The notes under the pieces are model-generated. The model worked only from the letters and a program-made list of their open reading frames with translations, did no database searches and was not told the origin of the DNA. Shown one piece after another: positions 32,191 to 40,628 of a DNA stretch of 64,000 bases (its first letter is position 1; every line of letters starts with the position of its first letter). The DNA lies in assembly GCF_004151105.1 (NCBI RefSeq), contig NZ_PHRF01000095.1, positions 62,001 through 126,000 on the forward strand, written 5' to 3'. The DNA is from Streptomyces sp. L-9-10. Its GTDB lineage: Bacteria; Actinomycetota; Actinomycetes; Streptomycetales; Streptomycetaceae. Position numbers and translations under genes: made by a program.

Positions 32191-33747
32191 TCACTCCCGG
32201 CGGCCCGTGATGACCTCCGCGGCGGCCTGTCCGCAGACCCGCGCGGCGCCATGGGTCGCGATGTGCAGCGCGCCCCTGGGCTCCGCCTCGTTCACGCCCA
32301 TCTCGACCACGAACGTCCCCGGGCGGGCGGCCAGCACGGCGTCCAGCGCGTCGGACATCCAGCGGTGGCGGTGCGCGTCGCGCACGACGGCGACGATCGT
32401 ACGGTCACCGGCGGCGGCGAGCAGTTCGCCGGCCAGCGCGACCGGGTCCTTGCCGGCCGCTCCCGCGCCGCTGTACGAGCCCGTCTCCGTACCGGGGAGC
32501 AGCCGCCCCAGCTCCGCCGCGACGCCCCACGGAGTCTCCTCACCGACGGCGATGTTCGCGACGGGGGTGAACGCGGCGACGTACGGCGCTTCCGTGAGCG
32601 GCTCCGCGCTGCCCGTCACCCGCACGGCGCGGCGGGCCGCGACGAGGCCGATCCCGGTGTCCGTCACGAGGGCGGACGCGGTGCCGGGCGCGGTCCCCTC
32701 CTGCGAATCCGCGCCCGGCTCCGAAGCCCCCCTGACCCGACGCGTCCAGTCGGCGAGGCCGCGCACCCGCGCGGCCGCGTCGGCCATTCGCTCCTCGGGC
32801 AGTTCGCCGTTCCGTACCGCCGCCACCAGCGCGTCGCGCAGCCGCAGCACGGTGTCCTCGTCCGCCAGGCCGCCGCCGACGCAGATGGCGTCGGCGCCCG
32901 CGGCGATCGCGAGGACGGAGCCGCGCTCGATCCCGTACGCCGAGGCGATGGCCTGCATCTCCATGCCGTCGGTGATGATCGGGCCCTGGAAGCCCAGCTC
33001 CTCGCGGAGCAGACCGGTGAGGATCCGTCGGCTGAGGGTCGCCGGGCGGTCCGGGTCGAGCGCGGGAAGCAGGATATGCGCACTCATGACCGATTTGGAA
33101 CCCGCCGCGATGGCCGCGCGGAAAGGCAGCAGGTCACGGGCGTTCACTGTGTCCAGGTCCACGTCGATACGGGGCATCGCGTGGTGCGAGTCGACGGAGG
33201 TGTCGCCGTGTCCGGGGAAGTGCTTGGTGCAGGCGGCGACCCCGGCGCTCTGGAGCCCCTCCACATACGCGGCGGTGTGCCGGGCCACCAGTGGCGTGTC
33301 GGCACCGAAGGACCGTACGCCGATGACGGGGTTGTCCTGGTTGGAGTTCACATCGGCCGAGGGGGCCCAGTTGAGGTTGACCCCGCACGCGGCGAGGCGC
33401 CGGCCCAGCTCCCGGGCGACGGCCCGGGTGAGGTCCACGTCGTCGACGGTGCCCAGGGCGTAGTTGCCGGGGAAGGAGGAACCGTGCCCGACCTCCAGAC
33501 GGGTGACGTCGCCGCCTTCCTCGTCGATCGCGACGAGGACGTCGTCCCGCTCGGCCCGCAGCCGCTCGGTGAGCGCGGCGAGCTGCTCGGGCGAGGCGAT
33601 GTTGCGGCCGAAGAGCCCGACGGAGGAGAGGCCCTCGCCGAGACGGCGCAGCAGCCAGTCGGGGGCGGTGGTGCCGAGGAAGCCGGGCTGGAGCACGGCG
33701 AGCGCGTCGCGGGTGAGGGTGTCCGTACTGCTTACAAGTGTGGTCAT
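32191..33747 (-). CDS. dasD: GH3 beta-N-acetylglucosaminidase
   Basis: 518 residues from ATG 33747, 8 bases after the end of dasC, so it is the last gene of the das operon. The GH3 (NagZ-like) barrel is visible: VLVAIDEEGGDVTRLEVGHG, VNLNWAPSADVNSNQDNPVI, CTKHFPGHGDTSVDSHHAMP (the H-x-GH-GDT-D loop that supplies the acid/base His and Asp in this family) and GFQGPIITDGMEMQAIASAY (nucleophile Asp). A second alpha/beta domain follows. No signal peptide, so it acts in the cytoplasm, hydrolysing imported chitobiose to GlcNAc. The S. coelicolor equivalent is DasD. Confidence 0.9.
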   Translation of the reverse strand: MTTLVSSTDTLTRDALAVLQPGFLGTTAPDWLLRRLGEGLSSVGLFGRNIASPEQLAALTERLRAERDDVLVAIDEEGGDVTRLEVGHGSSFPGNYALGTVDDVDLTRAVARELGRRLAACGVNLNWAPSADVNSNQDNPVIGVRSFGADTPLVARHTAAYVEGLQSAGVAACTKHFPGHGDTSVDSHHAMPRIDVDLDTVNARDLLPFRAAIAAGSKSVMSAHILLPALDPDRPATLSRRILTGLLREELGFQGPIITDGMEMQAIASAYGIERGSVLAIAAGADAICVGGGLADEDTVLRLRDALVAAVRNGELPEERMADAAARVRGLADWTRRVRGASEPGADSQEGTAPGTASALVTDTGIGLVAARRAVRVTGSAEPLTEAPYVAAFTPVANIAVGEETPWGVAAELGRLLPGTETGSYSGAGAAGKDPVALAGELLAAAGDRTIVAVVRDAHRHRWMSDALDAVLAARPGTFVVEMGVNEAEPRGALHIATHGAARVCGQAAAEVITGRRE

Positions 33748-33755
33748 CGGCGGTC

Positions 33756-34661
33756 CTAGCCCTTCACTGCGCCGGAGGTGAGGCCGGTTGCCATGTACTT
33801 CTGCACCAGGAGGAAGAAGGCCACGACCGGGATGGCGATCAGGGTCGAGGCGGCCATCAGGGCCCCGTAGTCGATACCGCGCGAGGTGGTGAAGTTCATC
33901 AGCCACACGTTCAGCGTGTACTTGTCGTTGTCCTGGAGGACGACATAGGCGAGGAGGTACTCGTTCCACGCCGTGATCAGGGAGAAGATCGCCGCCGCGG
34001 CGAGACCGGGGGCGAGCAGCGGGAAGGTCACCCGCCAGAAGGCGCCCATCCGGCTGCAGCCGTCCACCATCGCTGACTCCTCCAGCTCCGGCGGGATGTT
34101 GACGATGAAGCCGCGGATCATCCAGGTCGCGAAGGGCAGCGTCGAGACCAGGTAGATGACGATGACGCCCCAGTACTCGTTCAGCCCGCCCAGGTCGTTG
34201 AGCTGGATGTAGATGGGGATCAGCATCGCGGTCGGCGGCAGCAGCTGCACGACGAGCAGCACGATCATGAAGAACTTGCGGCCGCGGAAGCGGAAGCGGC
34301 CGATGGCGAAGGCGGCGATGGTGGCGAGCAGCATGCCGCCGATGACCGCGACGCCGCAGACGATCAGGCTGGACTGGATGGCCGTGCCGAAGTTCGGCTG
34401 GTCGATGGCCCGCTGGAAGTTGTCGAGGGTGAGCGACGAGGGCCAGAGGGTCTGGTCGTAGCTGCGGATCTCGTGGTTCGGCCGCAGGGCGCTGATGAGC
34501 AGCCAGTACACCGGGAAGGCCATGAGGACGAACACGGCCAGGCCCAGGATGTTGTAGACGAGCCGGTTCTTCTTGCGGTCCTGGCGCAGGACCTGGCCGG
34601 TCCCGGGCGCGGTGCCCCGCTCGGTGTCCGGGCGGAGGGCCTGGGAGGTGGAGGCGCTCAT
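33756..34661 (-). CDS. dasC: Chitobiose ABC transporter permease DasC
   Basis: 301 residues, ATG 34661 overlapping the dasB stop by four bases. Six membrane helices, the first at about residues 35-58 (LVYNILGLAVFVLMAFPVYW). The EAA loop that docks the ATPase is PPELEESAMVDGCSRMGAFW. It is of the MalG/CUT1 type. Together with DasB it forms the channel for N,N'-diacetylchitobiose. No ATPase gene is in the operon; in streptomycetes the shared ATPase MsiK, encoded elsewhere, energises such transporters. Confidence 0.93.
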   Translation of the reverse strand: MSASTSQALRPDTERGTAPGTGQVLRQDRKKNRLVYNILGLAVFVLMAFPVYWLLISALRPNHEIRSYDQTLWPSSLTLDNFQRAIDQPNFGTAIQSSLIVCGVAVIGGMLLATIAAFAIGRFRFRGRKFFMIVLLVVQLLPPTAMLIPIYIQLNDLGGLNEYWGVIVIYLVSTLPFATWMIRGFIVNIPPELEESAMVDGCSRMGAFWRVTFPLLAPGLAAAAIFSLITAWNEYLLAYVVLQDNDKYTLNVWLMNFTTSRGIDYGALMAASTLIAIPVVAFFLLVQKYMATGLTSGAVKG

Positions 34662-35653
34662 TCGACCTCTCCGATCTTGAGCAGCTGACGCAGGTAGTAC
34701 ACGGCGACACCGGAGAGCAGCAGGACCGTGATGAGGGAGATGGCCGCACCCTGGCTGAACGAGTTGGACTCGAAGGCCTTCTCGAACGAGTAGATCCCGA
34801 GGACCGAGTACTCCGGCTCCGGCTTGTTGCCGCGGATCAGGAAGATCTGGCCGAAGATATTGAAGTCCCAGAGGACGGACAGCGTGGCCACCATCTGGAA
34901 CACCGGTTTGATGACCGGCCAGGTGACATAGCGGAAGACCCCGGCCACGCCCGCGCCGTCGAGGGACGCGGCCTCCTCCAGCTCTCGGGGGACCTGGGTG
35001 AGCGCCGCGTAGAGCGTGACGGCGACGAAGGGGATGGCGCCCCAGACGACGACGGCCCCGATGATGAGGAAGCCCTGCTTGGGGTCGAGGAACCAGTTGT
35101 GGCCCTGGGCGTCGATCCCGAGGTACTTGGTCAGCACCATGTTCAGGACGCCGTAGTCGGAGTCGGCGAACCAGCGGAAGATGGATGTCGCCACCAGCAG
35201 CGGCATCGACCAGGCGGCCACCAGCGCCGCGGTGAGCAGCAGTCGCACCCAGGTGTCCATGCGCTGCATCAGCATGGAGATGCCGAGCCCGATACCCATC
35301 GTGGCCACCACACAGGCGACCATGAAGATGATGGTCCGCCAGACGACGGCCCAGAACTCGCCGTCGCCGAGGATGTTGGTGAACTGCTCGAAACCCACCC
35401 AGGGGGCGGCCTCCCCGGTCCACAGCTCACGGCGGCCGACGTCCTGGAAGGACATGAGGATCGTCTTGATGAGCGGCCAGACGAAGACGGCGGCGATCGC
35501 GACGAACGCGGGAGCTATCAGGAGATACGGCAGCAGCGCGCCGGCCTTGCGCCGCTTGCGCTGCCCGCCCGCGGGCGGCTGGGAGCCGGATCTCTCGGCG
35601 ACGCGTGCGACGGCTACCGGAGGGTCGGCTGCTTTCATGTCGGCGGCACTCAC
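34658..35653 (-). CDS. dasB: Chitobiose ABC transporter permease DasB
   Basis: 331 residues from GTG 35653, 8 bases after a GGAAGG site (VSAADMKAADPPVAVARVAE); ATG 35638 is the alternative. MalF/CUT1-type permease with six helices, beginning LLPYLLIAPAFVAIAAVFVW after a basic KRRK segment. The EAA motif is PRELEEAASLDGAGVAGVFR. Located between dasA and dasC, with 131 bases to dasA and a four-base overlap to dasC. Confidence 0.93.
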   Translation of the reverse strand: MSAADMKAADPPVAVARVAERSGSQPPAGGQRKRRKAGALLPYLLIAPAFVAIAAVFVWPLIKTILMSFQDVGRRELWTGEAAPWVGFEQFTNILGDGEFWAVVWRTIIFMVACVVATMGIGLGISMLMQRMDTWVRLLLTAALVAAWSMPLLVATSIFRWFADSDYGVLNMVLTKYLGIDAQGHNWFLDPKQGFLIIGAVVVWGAIPFVAVTLYAALTQVPRELEEAASLDGAGVAGVFRYVTWPVIKPVFQMVATLSVLWDFNIFGQIFLIRGNKPEPEYSVLGIYSFEKAFESNSFSQGAAISLITVLLLSGVAVYYLRQLLKIGEVE

Positions 35654-35784
35654 TGTGCTGGCCTTCCGTTCGGACCTGGTACCGGAGGACGGGGGGCGGC
35701 GGAGCCCTCGCGGGCCTGCCACCCCCCGTAGGCGATCAACAGAGTCGGAGACAAAGGAGTCGGGGACTCAGAGCCTTGCCGGAC

Positions 35785-37083
35785 TCAGGATTCTTCGTTG
35801 ATCAGCTGGTTGATCTCCGCGTCGGCCGCCTTCGTGGCGTCGGCCACCGACTTGCCCTTGATGATGTCGAGCAGCATCACCTCAAGGGTTTCCTTCTTCT
35901 CGATGGCCGTCCAGCCCGGGGCGATCGGCGTGAACCAGGCGTCGGGGACGGCGTTGGCGATCGGCGCGGTCTCCGGCTTCGCCTTCAGCGGCTCCAGCTG
36001 CTTGGTGTTGTTCGGCAGGATGTTCTTGGAGGCGAGGACCTCCTGCGACTTGCCGCTGGTGAAGGCCGCGATCCACTCCTCGCCGAGGTCCTGGACCTTG
36101 GACTTGGAGATGGTGGCGAGGTCGGAGCCGCCGATGAAGGACGGCAGGGCCTTGCCGTCGGGGCCGGGCATACCGGCCGTGCCGATCTTGTCCTTCAGCT
36201 TCGGGTTGCCGTTGGCGGCGGAGTCGACGACGCTGCCGGCCTCCCAGCCGTTGCCGTAGAGGAGCGCGGTCTTCTCGTTGGCCATGACGTTGGCGTGGTC
36301 CGCCTCGTCCTTGGTCTTGTCGCCGTGGTTGTACTTCTTCACCAGGTCGACGAAGTGCTGGATGCCCTTCTGGGCCTCCGGCGTGGAGAGGGTGGCCTTC
36401 CACTCCTTCGCGCCCTCGTCGTACTCGGCTATCCGGCCGCCGTACGCCGCGACGTAGGACATGGCGGCGTACCAGTAACGGCCCGGCAGGTAGAGCGGCG
36501 AGAACGCCTTGTCCTTGCCGTACTTGGTGCCGACCTTGTCGAGCGCCGCGGTCAGCTCGGCCTCGGTGGTGGGCAGCTGGTCCGAGCCGGTGCCGGCCTT
36601 GAACATGTCCTTGTTGTAAATGGCCACGCGCGCACCGGCGTAGTAGGGCACGCAGTACTGCTTGCCCTCGAAGGCGCAGGTGTCCTTCAGACCCTTGATC
36701 CAGGTGTCCGAGTTCTCGTACTTCTTCGGGTCGATCTCGCCGAGCGCACCGTTGAGGATGTACGTCATGGTCTCGGTGTTGCCGAGCTCGACGACGTCGG
36801 GGTACTTGTCGCCGGCCAGCGCCGCGTCGAGCTTCTTGGCCTTGTCCGCCCACTGCTGGTACTGGACCTTGACCGTCACATTCGGATACTTCGCCTTGAA
36901 CTGCGCGTTGACATCCTTGACCAGCTCCGGCCAGGTGCTCTGCGCGTCCGACATGAGCCAGACGGTCAGCGTCTCCTTACGGTCCTTGGGATCCTTGGAC
37001 GCCGTGCCCTCATCCGAACCACACGCGGCAAGTCCGACCATCATGCCCGCGACGCCGACCGCCGCGATGAGCTTGCGCTTCAC
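35785..37083 (-). CDS. dasA: Chitobiose-binding lipoprotein DasA
   Basis: 432 residues from GTG 37083, preceded by GAGGAGGG. Lipoprotein signal peptide KRKLIAAVGVAGMMVGLAAC with lipobox LAAC, so Cys is the lipid anchor. The mature part is a CUT1 extracellular solute-binding protein (ETLTVWLMSDAQSTWPELVK, KYPDVVELGNTETMTYILNG, ARVAIYNKDMFKAGTGSDQL, LLYGNGWEAGSVVDSA, PSFIGGSDLATISKSKVQDL). It captures chitobiose outside the membrane for DasBC. Two dre sites lie in the 250-base gap to the divergent dasR gene. Confidence 0.94.
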   Translation of the reverse strand: MKRKLIAAVGVAGMMVGLAACGSDEGTASKDPKDRKETLTVWLMSDAQSTWPELVKDVNAQFKAKYPNVTVKVQYQQWADKAKKLDAALAGDKYPDVVELGNTETMTYILNGALGEIDPKKYENSDTWIKGLKDTCAFEGKQYCVPYYAGARVAIYNKDMFKAGTGSDQLPTTEAELTAALDKVGTKYGKDKAFSPLYLPGRYWYAAMSYVAAYGGRIAEYDEGAKEWKATLSTPEAQKGIQHFVDLVKKYNHGDKTKDEADHANVMANEKTALLYGNGWEAGSVVDSAANGNPKLKDKIGTAGMPGPDGKALPSFIGGSDLATISKSKVQDLGEEWIAAFTSGKSQEVLASKNILPNNTKQLEPLKAKPETAPIANAVPDAWFTPIAPGWTAIEKKETLEVMLLDIIKGKSVADATKAADAEINQLINEES

Positions 37084-37174
37084 GCCACCCTCCTCAGGGA
37101 TGCTGCAACCCCTGCCCACCGCGAAGACCGCGAAGACTTACGACGAGTACTGCTGGGGCTGGGACCTGGTCTTT

Positions 37175-37190
37175 AATGGTTTAGACCAGT
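37175..37190. promoter_or_regulatory. dre site 1 in the dasA-dasR gap
   Basis: aatggtttagaccagt holds TGGTTTAGACCA, a DasR palindrome with one arm mismatch. It is 92 bases upstream of dasA. A half site, acctggtct, lies just before it. Confidence 0.88.
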
Positions 37191-37198
37191 ACGGGGAG

Positions 37199-37214
37199 CT
37201 TGGCCTAGACCTTT
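37199..37214. promoter_or_regulatory. dre site 2 in the dasA-dasR gap
   Basis: cttggcctagaccttt is a weaker dre copy (core TGGCCTAGACCT) centred 24 bp from site 1. Paired dre sites ahead of dasA are known in S. coelicolor. Confidence 0.75.
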
Positions 37215-37335
37215 AGGGGTGTCAAGGGTGTATAAGAAGGGCAGTCGTGTCCGTTATCGGACCGACACCTGAGGCAGGGCGACTACCCGTGGCCGGACCG
37301 TGCCACCATGTGAGCCGCGACAGACGGAGGAGCCG

Positions 37336-38136
37336 GTGACGGCAGCAGCGCAGGAGTCGGGAAGGCAGGCCATGGCCACGGACGGGGGCGGTACGGAGAC
37401 CGAGGGCGGACCCGCCACCCGCACGGCCCGCGTGCCCAAGTACTACCGGTTGAAGCGGCACTTGCTCGACATGACGGAGACGCTGCCGCCGGGTACGCCG
37501 GTGCCTCCGGAGCGTACGCTCGCCGCCGAGTTCGACACCTCGCGCACCACCGTGCGCCAGGCGCTCCAGGAGCTGGTGGTCGAGGGCCGGCTCGAACGCA
37601 TCCAGGGCAAGGGCACGTTCGTCGCCAAGCCCAAGGTCTCGCAGGCGCTCCAGCTCACCTCGTACACCGAGGACATGCGGGCCCAGGGCCTGGAGCCGAC
37701 CTCGCAGTTGCTGGACATCGGCTATGTCACCGCCGACGACACCCTGGCCGGGCTGCTGGACATCACCACCGGCGGGCGCGTGCTGCGGATCGAGCGGCTG
37801 CGGCTGGCCAGTGGCGAGCCGATGGCCATCGAGACCACCCACCTTTCGGCCAAGCGCTTCCCCGCGCTGCGCCGCTCGCTCGTCAAGTACACCTCTCTCT
37901 ACACGGCGTTGGCGGAGGTGTACGACGTGCATCTGGCCGAGGCCGAGGAGACCATCGAGACCTCGCTGGCCACCCCCCGCGAGGCGGGACTGCTCGGTAC
38001 GGATGTCGGGCTGCCGATGCTGATGCTCTCGCGGCACTCCCTGGACGCGGCCGGCGAGCCGGTGGAGTGGGTGCGGTCCGTCTACCGGGGCGACCGCTAC
38101 AAGTTCGTGGCCAGGCTGAAGCGCCCGGCCCACTGA
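37336..38136 (+). CDS. dasR: GntR/HutC-family regulator DasR
   Basis: 266 residues from GTG 37336 after GGAGGAGCCG. The winged HTH (PKYYRLKRHLLDMTETLPPG, PPERTLAAEFDTSRTTVRQA, GKGTFVAKPK) is followed by a UTRA effector domain (SYTEDMRAQGLEPTSQLLDI, ETTHLSAKRFPALRRSLVKY, MLSRHSLDAAGEPVEWVRSV). It matches S. coelicolor DasR almost throughout as I remember it, with a longer N-terminal tail. DasR represses chitin/GlcNAc uptake and affects development and antibiotic genes; amino-sugar phosphates release it. It is divergent from dasA. Confidence 0.96.
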   Translation: MTAAAQESGRQAMATDGGGTETEGGPATRTARVPKYYRLKRHLLDMTETLPPGTPVPPERTLAAEFDTSRTTVRQALQELVVEGRLERIQGKGTFVAKPKVSQALQLTSYTEDMRAQGLEPTSQLLDIGYVTADDTLAGLLDITTGGRVLRIERLRLASGEPMAIETTHLSAKRFPALRRSLVKYTSLYTALAEVYDVHLAEAEETIETSLATPREAGLLGTDVGLPMLMLSRHSLDAAGEPVEWVRSVYRGDRYKFVARLKRPAH

Positions 38137-38157
38137 CAGCGCCCGGCCCGCTGACAG

Positions 38158-38189
38158 CGCGCCGCCCCGGCGCCCGCCGGGGCGGCGCG
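38158..38189 (+). terminator. dasR terminator hairpin
   Basis: cgcgccgccccgg (38158-38170) pairs perfectly with ccggggcggcgcg (38177-38189), a 13-bp stem with a 6-base loop, 22 bases after the dasR stop. A short duplication of cgcccggccc-tgacag precedes it. Confidence 0.8.
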
Positions 38190-38320
38190 GCCCCCGGCAC
38201 ACACCCCTGCCCGCATACCGTTGCCGTAACGAGATGCGGTCAAGGGGTGACGCTGACCAGCGCCTTCGCTTAGATTTCCTGCTCATTACCACAGGCGATC
38301 ATCGAGGGAACGGAGCCGCG

Positions 38321-38578
38321 GTGTCAGAAGTTCCGGAGGAGAAACGACCCCCCACGGTCACCCCTGCGCGGGTGATCATCGCCCTCTGTCTCCTGGCGCC
38401 CTTCGTGGCCATGCTGTGGGTCGGGTCCTACGCGAAGATCGAGCCGACCTTCATCGGCATCCCCTTCTTCTACTGGTACCAGATGCTCTGGGTGCCGGTC
38501 TCGGCGGTGCTCACGATGACCGCCTACCAGCTGTGGAAGCGTGACCAGCGCTCCCGCAAGGGAGGTGCGTCGGCATGA
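38321..38578 (+). CDS. DUF3311 small membrane subunit of the symporter
   Basis: 85 residues from GTG 38321 (VSEVPEEKRPPTVTPARVII). Two hydrophobic segments (VIIALCLLAPFVAMLWVGSY; FFYWYQMLWVPVSAVLTMTA) and a charged C terminus (WKRDQRSRKGGASA), the DUF3311 pattern. These small proteins are regularly encoded just ahead of sodium:solute symporters and resemble the YhdT/DUF485-type accessory subunits. Its stop overlaps the symporter ATG (ATGA), implying coupled translation and a complex. Confidence 0.88.
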   Translation: MSEVPEEKRPPTVTPARVIIALCLLAPFVAMLWVGSYAKIEPTFIGIPFFYWYQMLWVPVSAVLTMTAYQLWKRDQRSRKGGASA

Positions 38579-40209
38579 AGGACGGCGTGAACGGCGTGGC
38601 ACTCGCCGTTTTCATCTTCTTCTTCGTGGCCGTCACGGTCATGGGGTTCCTGGCGGCCCGCTGGCGCAAGGCCGCCAACGAGAACAGCCTCGACGAATGG
38701 GGCCTGGGCGGCCGGTCGTTCGGCACCTGGGTCACCTGGTTCCTGCTCGGCGGCGACCTCTACACGGCGTACACCTTCGTGGCCGTACCGGCGGCGATCT
38801 ACGCGGCGGGCGCGGCCGGCTTCTTCGCCGTGCCGTACACGATCCTGGTCTACCCGCTGATCTTCACCTTCCTGCCCCGGCTCTGGTCGGTGTCGCACAA
38901 GCACGGCTACGTCACCACCTCGGACTTCGTACGGGGCCGGTTCGGCTCGAAGGGCCTGTCGCTGGCGGTCGCCGTCACCGGCATCCTCGCCACGATGCCG
39001 TACATCGCGCTCCAGCTCGTCGGCATCCAGGCGGTACTGGACGTGATGGGCGTCGGCGGCGGTGAGAACACCCACTGGTTCATCAAGGACCTGCCGCTGC
39101 TGATCGCCTTCGGTGTGCTCGCCGCGTACACCTACTCGTCGGGGCTGCGGGCGCCCGCGCTGATCGCCTTCGTCAAGGACACGCTGATCTACATCGTGAT
39201 CGTCGTGGCGATCATCTACATCCCCATCAAACTGGGCGGGTTCGACGACATCTTCGCCAAGGCGGGCGACGCCTTCGCGCAGACCAACCCGGCGACCGGC
39301 CAGCCACGCGGCTCGCTCGCGCCGGGCGAGGCCGGGCAGTGGGGCTACGCCACGCTGGCGCTCGGTTCCGCGCTCGCGCTCTTCATGTATCCGCACTCCA
39401 TCACGGCGACGCTCTCCAGCCGCAGCCGTGAGGTGATCCGGCGCAACACCACGATCCTGCCGCTGTACTCACTGATGCTGGGTCTGCTGGCGCTGCTCGG
39501 CTTCATGGCGATCGCCGCCGGAATCAAGGTGGACAACGGACAGCTGGCGATCCCGCAGCTCTTCGAGACGATGTTCCCCGACTGGTTCGCCGGGGTGGCC
39601 TTCGCGGCCATCGGCATCGGCGCGCTGGTGCCTGCCGCGATCATGTCGATCGCCGCGGCGAACCTCTTCACCCGCAACATCTACAAGGACTTCCTCAAGC
39701 CGGACGCCACGCCCGAGCAGGAGACCAAGGTCTCGAAGCTGGTCTCCCTGCTGGTGAAGGTGGGCGCGCTGGCCTTCGTCCTGACCATGGACAAGACGGT
39801 CGCGATCAACTTCCAGCTGCTGGGCGGGATCTGGATCCTCCAGACGATGCCGGCGCTGGTCGGCGGCCTGTTCACCCGCTGGTTCCACCGCTGGGCGCTG
39901 CTCGCGGGCTGGGCGGTCGGCATGATCTACGGCACGGCTGCGGCGTACGGCGTGGCCAGCCCGACCCAGGCGCACTTCGGCGGCTCGTCCAAGGAGATCC
40001 CCGGCCTGGGCGAGATCGGCTACATCGGCCTCACCGCGTTCGTCCTCAACCTGGTGGTCACGGTGGTGCTCACCTTCGCCCTTCGCGCGGCCAAGGCGCC
40101 GGAGGGCACGGACGAGACGAGCCCCGCCGACTACACGGCGGACGCGGGCGATCCGGGCGTGAAGGTCGAACTCCCCGCGGCGACCTCGGGCGGCCCCGGA
40201 GGCCACTGA
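38575..40209 (+). CDS. mctP: Sodium:solute symporter, monocarboxylate (MctP) type
   Basis: 544 residues with about thirteen membrane helices. SSS-family features: NGVALAVFIFFFVAVTVMGF as helix 1, ENSLDEWGLGGRSFGTWVTW, YVTTSDFVRGRFGSKGLSLA, MYPHSITATLSSRSREVIRR and ALVPAAIMSIAAANLFTRNI. The DUF3311 partner upstream and the overall sequence fit MctP-like transporters for pyruvate, lactate and other monocarboxylates; substrate choice is inferred. The C-terminal 40 residues are an acidic, Pro/Gly-rich tail. An intrinsic terminator follows. Confidence 0.9.
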   Translation: MKDGVNGVALAVFIFFFVAVTVMGFLAARWRKAANENSLDEWGLGGRSFGTWVTWFLLGGDLYTAYTFVAVPAAIYAAGAAGFFAVPYTILVYPLIFTFLPRLWSVSHKHGYVTTSDFVRGRFGSKGLSLAVAVTGILATMPYIALQLVGIQAVLDVMGVGGGENTHWFIKDLPLLIAFGVLAAYTYSSGLRAPALIAFVKDTLIYIVIVVAIIYIPIKLGGFDDIFAKAGDAFAQTNPATGQPRGSLAPGEAGQWGYATLALGSALALFMYPHSITATLSSRSREVIRRNTTILPLYSLMLGLLALLGFMAIAAGIKVDNGQLAIPQLFETMFPDWFAGVAFAAIGIGALVPAAIMSIAAANLFTRNIYKDFLKPDATPEQETKVSKLVSLLVKVGALAFVLTMDKTVAINFQLLGGIWILQTMPALVGGLFTRWFHRWALLAGWAVGMIYGTAAAYGVASPTQAHFGGSSKEIPGLGEIGYIGLTAFVLNLVVTVVLTFALRAAKAPEGTDETSPADYTADAGDPGVKVELPAATSGGPGGH

Positions 40210-40231
40210 CGGGTTGTCGTACGGCTCGACG

Positions 40232-40270
40232 GGCCGCCGGATCCCTTGGTACGAGGGGGATCCGGCGGCC
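40232..40270 (+). terminator. Intrinsic terminator after the symporter
   Basis: ggccgccggatccc (40232-40245) and its perfect complement (40257-40270) form a 14-bp stem followed by ttt. It separates the symporter from the riboswitch-controlled nrdAB operon. Confidence 0.88.
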
Positions 40271-40344
40271 TTTCGCTGTCCGCGCGGGCCCGAACGGACA
40301 GACGCACGACACAACATCTGGGGGGTGGCACCCGAGCCAGCCCC

Positions 40345-40480
40345 CACATGTATGCTCGACCTCGCTGTCACGCAGGGGAATCCGGTGCGAATCCGGAACT
40401 GTCCCGCAACGGTGTGATGTGGTGTGCTTTGCCGTACCCACGAGTCCGAACACCTGCCGACAGTGCGTCCGGTTCGACCG
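40345..40480 (+). promoter_or_regulatory. Cobalamin (B12) riboswitch of nrdAB
   Basis: The conserved core is plain: gggaatccggtgcgaatccg, then gaactgtcccgcaacggtg (40377-40413), and downstream agtccgaacacctgccgaca (40443-40462), the hallmark elements of the adenosylcobalamin aptamer. It lies in the 420-base leader of nrdA, after the symporter terminator. In S. coelicolor the same riboswitch turns down the class Ia reductase when B12 is available so that the B12-dependent class II enzyme takes over. The boundaries given are approximate. Confidence 0.93.
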
Positions 40481-40628
40481 AATCGGACGCCGAGACGTCC
40501 GGGCCTCGTGGATGGGCCGGTGGGCGCCGTACGCCGTGCTGCCCGGATCCGGGCCGTGCGCTCCGTACCGCGAGAACAAGCCCGCTCCCTTTCCCGACGG
40601 CCCAGAGCCGAGCGAGGGAGAGCACCAC

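Noticed and set aside
34658..35653. ATPase gene expected with a complete ABC transporter at the das locus
   Set aside because: No Walker-containing gene occurs between dasA and dasD. Streptomycetes use the shared ATPase MsiK encoded elsewhere, so its absence is normal and not a sign of a broken operon.
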